NCBI GenBank assembly: GCA_050943315.1
Contig: JBMNOY010000049.1
Span: 1-18,087, forward strand
DNA from: JBDKUD01 sp050943315
GTDB lineage: Bacteria; Bacillota; Syntrophomonadia; Syntrophomonadales; Syntrophomonadaceae
DNA length: 18,087 bases
Direction: 5' to 3'
This document shows positions 15,193 to 18,087 of this stretch, in pieces. The translations under genes and the position numbers were made by a program. Position 1 is the stretch's first letter, and the number at the start of each line of letters is the position of its first letter. A model generated the notes under the pieces. It was not told the origin of the DNA. It did no database searches and worked only from the letters and a program-made list of their open reading frames with translations.

Positions 15193-16081
15193 GGAAGAAG
15201 TCCCATAGCCCGATATCCTCTCCCACCTGATTTAACAAATTCACGGTAGATAACGTTTCAGCAGAAATAACTGCATTATTTGGTTCTTCACCCTGGTCAG
15301 CAAATCCTGCTTTGGCCCACAGACAACTTTCCAGAATAGGAGCCAGGGTATTCATGGAGGTGTCCAAACCTTTTGACTCAAGTGTACCGGCCAGTTCCGG
15401 AGCCAACCAGGCACTGTCACCGGCCAGATTGATTACAAATGCCGGCGCTGAAGGCGGTGCCGGGCGAGATTCCAGTAATATGACCAAATCACCTTTTTCC
15501 CAGTCACTGGGACAAATATAGCTAGTGCTTACTGCTATCCCTTTTTCATATAATAAATGATAAGCCATTATTTCCGACTGGGAGGGATGCTCGTTTTGAA
15601 TAGAGATGGGTATTCTCAATTCACCCAAATCTTCCAGTAACTCCACTATCCCCGGAATTTCACCGGTGATGATTATCTTTTTCACACCCTTTTGAGAGGC
15701 GTACTGTTTTACCAAAACACTGGTCAGGGTCTTTATAAAATTATCTCCAAATATCAGCGGAAAATGATTAAATATTGTAAGAAACTCATTTCTAAGCCGG
15801 CGGTCAACGGCTAAAACGGGTACTTGACAGCTATGCAGAATATCCATAGACCTGGTCAAAAGCCTGTTCTTCATATCCGGCTCCAACAGCTCCCAATTAT
15901 TCTGACCCAGTGGTAACAGTATATTACCCCCTATCACCCCCAGACTATGAAACTTGATTATTTTTTCCAACCGCGGCGAGAAAAGAATGGGGGTCAGCCT
16001 GTCCAGAAAGAACTTCCGGTAGGCTAACCCCTTTTTATTAACTAAAACCATATGAAAAAAAGCAAAGTCAAGGTCAAACAT
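15176..16081 (-). CDS. Uncharacterised protein, third gene of the regulator trio
   Basis: 301 residues; the family is not recognised. ATG 16081 overlaps the upstream stop codon by 8 bases (ATGTTTGA), so translation is probably coupled. It is a soluble, mostly alpha/beta protein without a signal peptide or convincing membrane helix. Strand-like hydrophobic stretches are IIKFHSLGVIGGNILLPL (about 41-58), VPVLAVDRRLRNEF (about 87-100), and VKKIIITGEIPGIVELL (about 133-149), whose TGEIPG turn recalls a nucleotide-binding fold. SGDLVILLE-like spacing appears as GDLVILLESRPAP later. The Asn-rich C-terminal part has no known motif. The gene sits after the quinate-dehydrogenase-like gene and before greA. 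A structural or accessory partner role for the preceding protein is a guess. Confidence 0.7.
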   Translation of the reverse strand: MFDLDFAFFHMVLVNKKGLAYRKFFLDRLTPILFSPRLEKIIKFHSLGVIGGNILLPLGQNNWELLEPDMKNRLLTRSMDILHSCQVPVLAVDRRLRNEFLTIFNHFPLIFGDNFIKTLTSVLVKQYASQKGVKKIIITGEIPGIVELLEDLGELRIPISIQNEHPSQSEIMAYHLLYEKGIAVSTSYICPSDWEKGDLVILLESRPAPPSAPAFVINLAGDSAWLAPELAGTLESKGLDTSMNTLAPILESCLWAKAGFADQGEEPNNAVISAETLSTVNLLNQVGEDIGLWDFFLDKDI

Positions 16082-16988
16082 CTAAACTCTCCAAATCCAC
16101 AACCCCCGGTTTCATGTTCAGCTCCTTAAGCAGGGAGTAATAATCCTGCGGTGAAATTTGCTCAATCGGTTTGTTTAAAATTGAGACCATAAGAGCTTCA
16201 ATAACATTAGTGCCAAAGGAGCGCCCCCCCATATTGGGAGTAGTGGTAATAACCTTGCTGATACCGCGTTTTTTTAGCATTACCATGTCTTCCTGGGTAG
16301 TCGTATTGGTTATGATTACCTGGCCGTTTAATCTTTCCGGCAGATAACGTCGAATATACAGAAAATCTCCGGCAAGTATCTCTGCATCATAATAATATTT
16401 TGAATGTTTGGGAATTATGACATCTTGTTTGTCTCCGGTGGGGTAGAGCTTATCAAAAGGCATTTTCACCACAAAAGGAGCAGCAATACTGGCAAAAAAT
16501 CTTAAACTGGCCAGGGACCGCAGGGGCAATGGAATCCCCAGGGTATATATGAAGTCTCCCATGGTTAGGCGGGCTCCCACCTGTGCAAAGGCTTCGGCCA
16601 TGCCGAAACGGTCCACGGCACAGACCATCAGTACCTTTTTCCCTCTAAGGTCCATAATGCCATCATTCTGGATATCCAGGATACACTTGCGCTCCAGGGT
16701 ATTTTTAAGGCCACTGCCATCCACCATGGGAGTTATCCGGGCTGCTGCCAATAGTTTTTTGGCATCCTCGATTATGTAACGTTTGCTGCCAAGATAAACA
16801 TAGAGGTCTATTCCCCCCATTCCAAAGGCATCAATTTTACCGTCCAGATCCTTGATCAGCTGGATAGCCTTATCCCAATCTCCATTGGTACCTATTCTCT
16901 CAATACGAAACTTTTCACCCAGAAAATCGGTCTCAAATGCATGGTCTCTTTTGGAAGAACCTAAACTAACGCTCACTATATGTTTCAA
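16074..16988 (-). CDS. Protein resembling the family labelled quinate 5-dehydrogenase, unproven function
   Basis: 304 residues. The start is TTG at 16988 with a strong AAGGAGG eight bases upstream. Conserved-looking blocks are DAFGMGGIDLYVYLG (53-67), MVDGSGLKNTLER (88-100), a Rossmann-like beta-alpha-beta LRGKKVLMVCAVDRFGMAEA (114-133) and TTTPNMGGRSFGTNVIEAL (248-266). The last block is Gly-rich and could contact a nucleotide. From memory, similar clostridial proteins are labelled quinate 5-dehydrogenase. The sequence does not show the catalytic Lys/Asp pattern of the shikimate dehydrogenase family clearly enough to endorse that reaction. It lies 30 bases after the HTH regulator gene and overlaps the next gene by 8 bases, so all three are one unit. 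Confidence 0.65.
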   Translation of the reverse strand: MKHIVSVSLGSSKRDHAFETDFLGEKFRIERIGTNGDWDKAIQLIKDLDGKIDAFGMGGIDLYVYLGSKRYIIEDAKKLLAAARITPMVDGSGLKNTLERKCILDIQNDGIMDLRGKKVLMVCAVDRFGMAEAFAQVGARLTMGDFIYTLGIPLPLRSLASLRFFASIAAPFVVKMPFDKLYPTGDKQDVIIPKHSKYYYDAEILAGDFLYIRRYLPERLNGQVIITNTTTQEDMVMLKKRGISKVITTTPNMGGRSFGTNVIEALMVSILNKPIEQISPQDYYSLLKELNMKPGVVDLESLDV

Positions 16989-17018
16989 CTAACCTGCCTC
17001 CTTCAAACGGTTCTGTTT

Positions 17019-17549
17019 TTAACGGGCGGATTTCACCGATCGCAGGACTTTCTTTAATATGCGGGGATCAACCCATTTATCTTCGGTTATGGGAGATACT
17101 CCTATCTCTATGGAAATAACTTCCCCGTCCAGGATACCTTCCAGCAATTTCAGCCTTTCATCCGAGCCGATACAGATGACTACGTCATATTGGCGCACAC
17201 GGCCGGTCAAATCCATTATTTCGTTAAGCAATTCTTTGCCCGAACGCTGGTTAACCCAATCAAGGCGTTCCGCTTCGGTCATAAGCAATATAAAGTCCAC
17301 ACCTTCTTTTTCCAGAATCTCCTGTATCTCATCTTTGTTCAGAATCGGAAAACCTATACATGCTAAGGATTGCCCTTTTCTAATCTCCCCGATACTCTCC
17401 AAACGGGAAATAAAAGTGCGGTCAATAGACAACCGGTCGGCTACTTCCTGCTGAGAAAAGCCTTTGCTCCTTAACTGCAGGGCCTTCTGCAAGACTTTCT
17501 CAATCTTCTGCCAGCTTACTATTTTATCTTGAATACGTAAAAAATCCAC
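17019..17549 (-). CDS. HTH transcriptional regulator with an uncharacterised C-terminal domain
   Basis: 176 residues. GTG 17549 follows AAGGAG with a 7-base gap. Residues about 26-52 form a Cro/CI-like helix-turn-helix: KGFSQQEVADRLSIDRTFIS. The remaining 120 residues alternate strands and helices (SLACIGFPIL, VDFILLMTE, YDVVICIGSDERL, GEVISIEIGVSPI) and look like a small Rossmann-type ligand or partner domain; no known sensor family is recognised. The gene heads a unit with the next two genes. A candidate operator overlaps its transcription start, so negative autoregulation is plausible. The inducer is unknown. Confidence 0.85.
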   Translation of the reverse strand: MDFLRIQDKIVSWQKIEKVLQKALQLRSKGFSQQEVADRLSIDRTFISRLESIGEIRKGQSLACIGFPILNKDEIQEILEKEGVDFILLMTEAERLDWVNQRSGKELLNEIMDLTGRVRQYDVVICIGSDERLKLLEGILDGEVISIEIGVSPITEDKWVDPRILKKVLRSVKSAR

Positions 17550-17572
17550 AATTACTCTCCTTCTTGTTTGAG

Positions 17573-17627
17573 CACAATATTGTTCACAATTTTAGGATAT
17601 TTTAGCACCAAGTTCTGGGAAATGCAA
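17573..17627 (-). promoter_or_regulatory. Promoter and candidate operator of the HTH-regulator operon
   Basis: On the minus strand TTGCAT (17627-17622), a 17-base spacer ending in TGC, and TAAAAT (17604-17599) form an extended -10 promoter, with transcription starting near 17592. Just downstream are two direct copies of ATTGTG 12 bases apart (17590-17585 and 17578-17573). The perfect palindrome ACAATATTGT (17574-17583) overlaps them. This is a typical place for a repressor site. Confidence 0.6.
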
Positions 17628-17665
17628 GGGAGGGGACAAAACGAAAGGTTTCCTTTGGTTCATGA

Positions 17666-18087
17666 TGGACGCTGGCGGCTCTGCCGCTCGCAGACTTCTA
17701 TGACTGCCGCAGACTTTTCACTAAAAGATAGTGACAAAGCCCAATCGCTTGAAGCGGGAATGTAGCTCTTCAGATTATTACACCATCAAAATTACCTTGA
17801 TTAAAAGTCTGCGGTAGTCATAATAGTCTGTGTCAGTCTGCGTCTATTAGGGCTGTATGGACGCTGGCGGCTCTGCCGCTCGCAGACTTCTATGACTGCC
17901 GCAGACTTTTCACTAAAAGATAGTGACAAAGCCCAATCGCTTGAAGCGGGAATGTAGCTCTTCAGATTATTACACCATCAAAATTACCTTGATTAAAAGT
18001 CTGCGGTAGTCATAATAGTCTGTGTCAGTCTGCGTCTATTAGGGCTGTATGGACGCTGGCGGCTCTGCCGCTCGCAGACTATTCACT
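17666..18087 (+). repeat. Tandem array of a 192-bp intergenic repeat, two exact copies plus a partial third
   Basis: Copies start at 17666, 17858 and 18050 with a period of exactly 192; the first two appear identical. Each unit has a GC hairpin GCGGC-tct-GCCGC (17675-17687 in copy 1) and long inverted arms (17691-17718 against 17803-17830, 25 of 28 complementary). The outer ends TGGACGC and GCGTCTATTA are nearly inverted. An inner stem TCACTA-aaaga-TAGTGA lies between the arms. No open reading frame, transposase or target duplication is seen. The third copy keeps 31 bases, then reads CAGACTATTCACT, as if the segment between two GCAGACT repeats were deleted. The 460 bases from 17628 to the window end contain no gene, only this array. 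Confidence 0.9.

Noticed and set aside
17666..18087. CRISPR array or satellite-type coding repeat
   Set aside because: The whole 192-bp unit repeats without unique spacers, there are no cas genes, and no frame is open through the unit.
17628..18087. Insertion sequence
   Set aside because: No transposase frame, no clear target-site duplication, and the unit is too short; only a non-autonomous element would fit.

Overview
The window reads as chromosomal DNA of a Gram-positive clostridial bacterium (Firmicutes). The evidence is strong AAGGAG-type ribosome binding sites with ATG, GTG and TTG starts, sigma-A-like promoters, and a gene set typical of that group: TagO/WecA, LytR-CpsA-Psr, CsaB, SH3/copper-amine-oxidase-like/AMIN/amidase_3 autolysin, DUF5693, greA-lysS. 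The overall flavour resembles Syntrophomonas-like or Desulfotomaculum-like clostridia, but the genus cannot be fixed from this sequence alone. No rRNA, tRNA, CRISPR or recognisable transposase is present.

Layout. Positions 1-874 (minus) hold the N-terminal part of a secreted subtilisin-like protease that runs off the window. Positions 1062-3155 hold a membrane acyltransferase (plus) and a membrane-anchored SGNH-like protein (minus) whose 3' ends overlap by 9 bp. Positions 3317-7663 (minus) hold wecA/tagO, an LCP ligase and a large N-acetylmuramoyl-L-alanine amidase. A remarkable G/C-rich nested palindrome lies between the LCP gene and the amidase. From 7911 to 12851 (plus) come csaB, a MurJ/MviN-type flippase and a DUF5693 membrane protein. 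A bidirectional terminator at 12887-12923 separates these from the minus-strand genes lysS and greA. Upstream of greA is a tightly packed trio: an HTH regulator, a protein resembling the family called quinate 5-dehydrogenase, and an unknown protein. The last ~420 bases are a tandem array of a 192-bp non-coding repeat.

How the genes fit together. Roughly 1-12.9 kb is a cell-envelope region. WecA/TagO starts a lipid-linked glycan, an MOP flippase could carry lipid-linked units across the membrane, CsaB pyruvylates a secondary wall polymer (the ligand for SLH-domain S-layer proteins), LCP would ligate a polymer to peptidoglycan, the amidase remodels the wall, and the acyltransferase/SGNH pair may acylate a surface glycan. 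DUF5693 sits in the middle and is the best unknown candidate for a step in that pathway. The right part is transcription/translation housekeeping (greA, lysS) next to an uncharacterised, probably autoregulated trio.

The non-coding DNA is unusually interesting. A dispersed repeat family with inverted arms built on AGTCTGCG occurs at three intergenic loci (about 3.25 kb, 10.6-10.75 kb and 17.67-18.09 kb), including two exact tandem copies. The LCP-amidase gap carries a perfect 24-bp inverted repeat with an overlapping alternative hairpin and G-quadruplex motifs on both strands.
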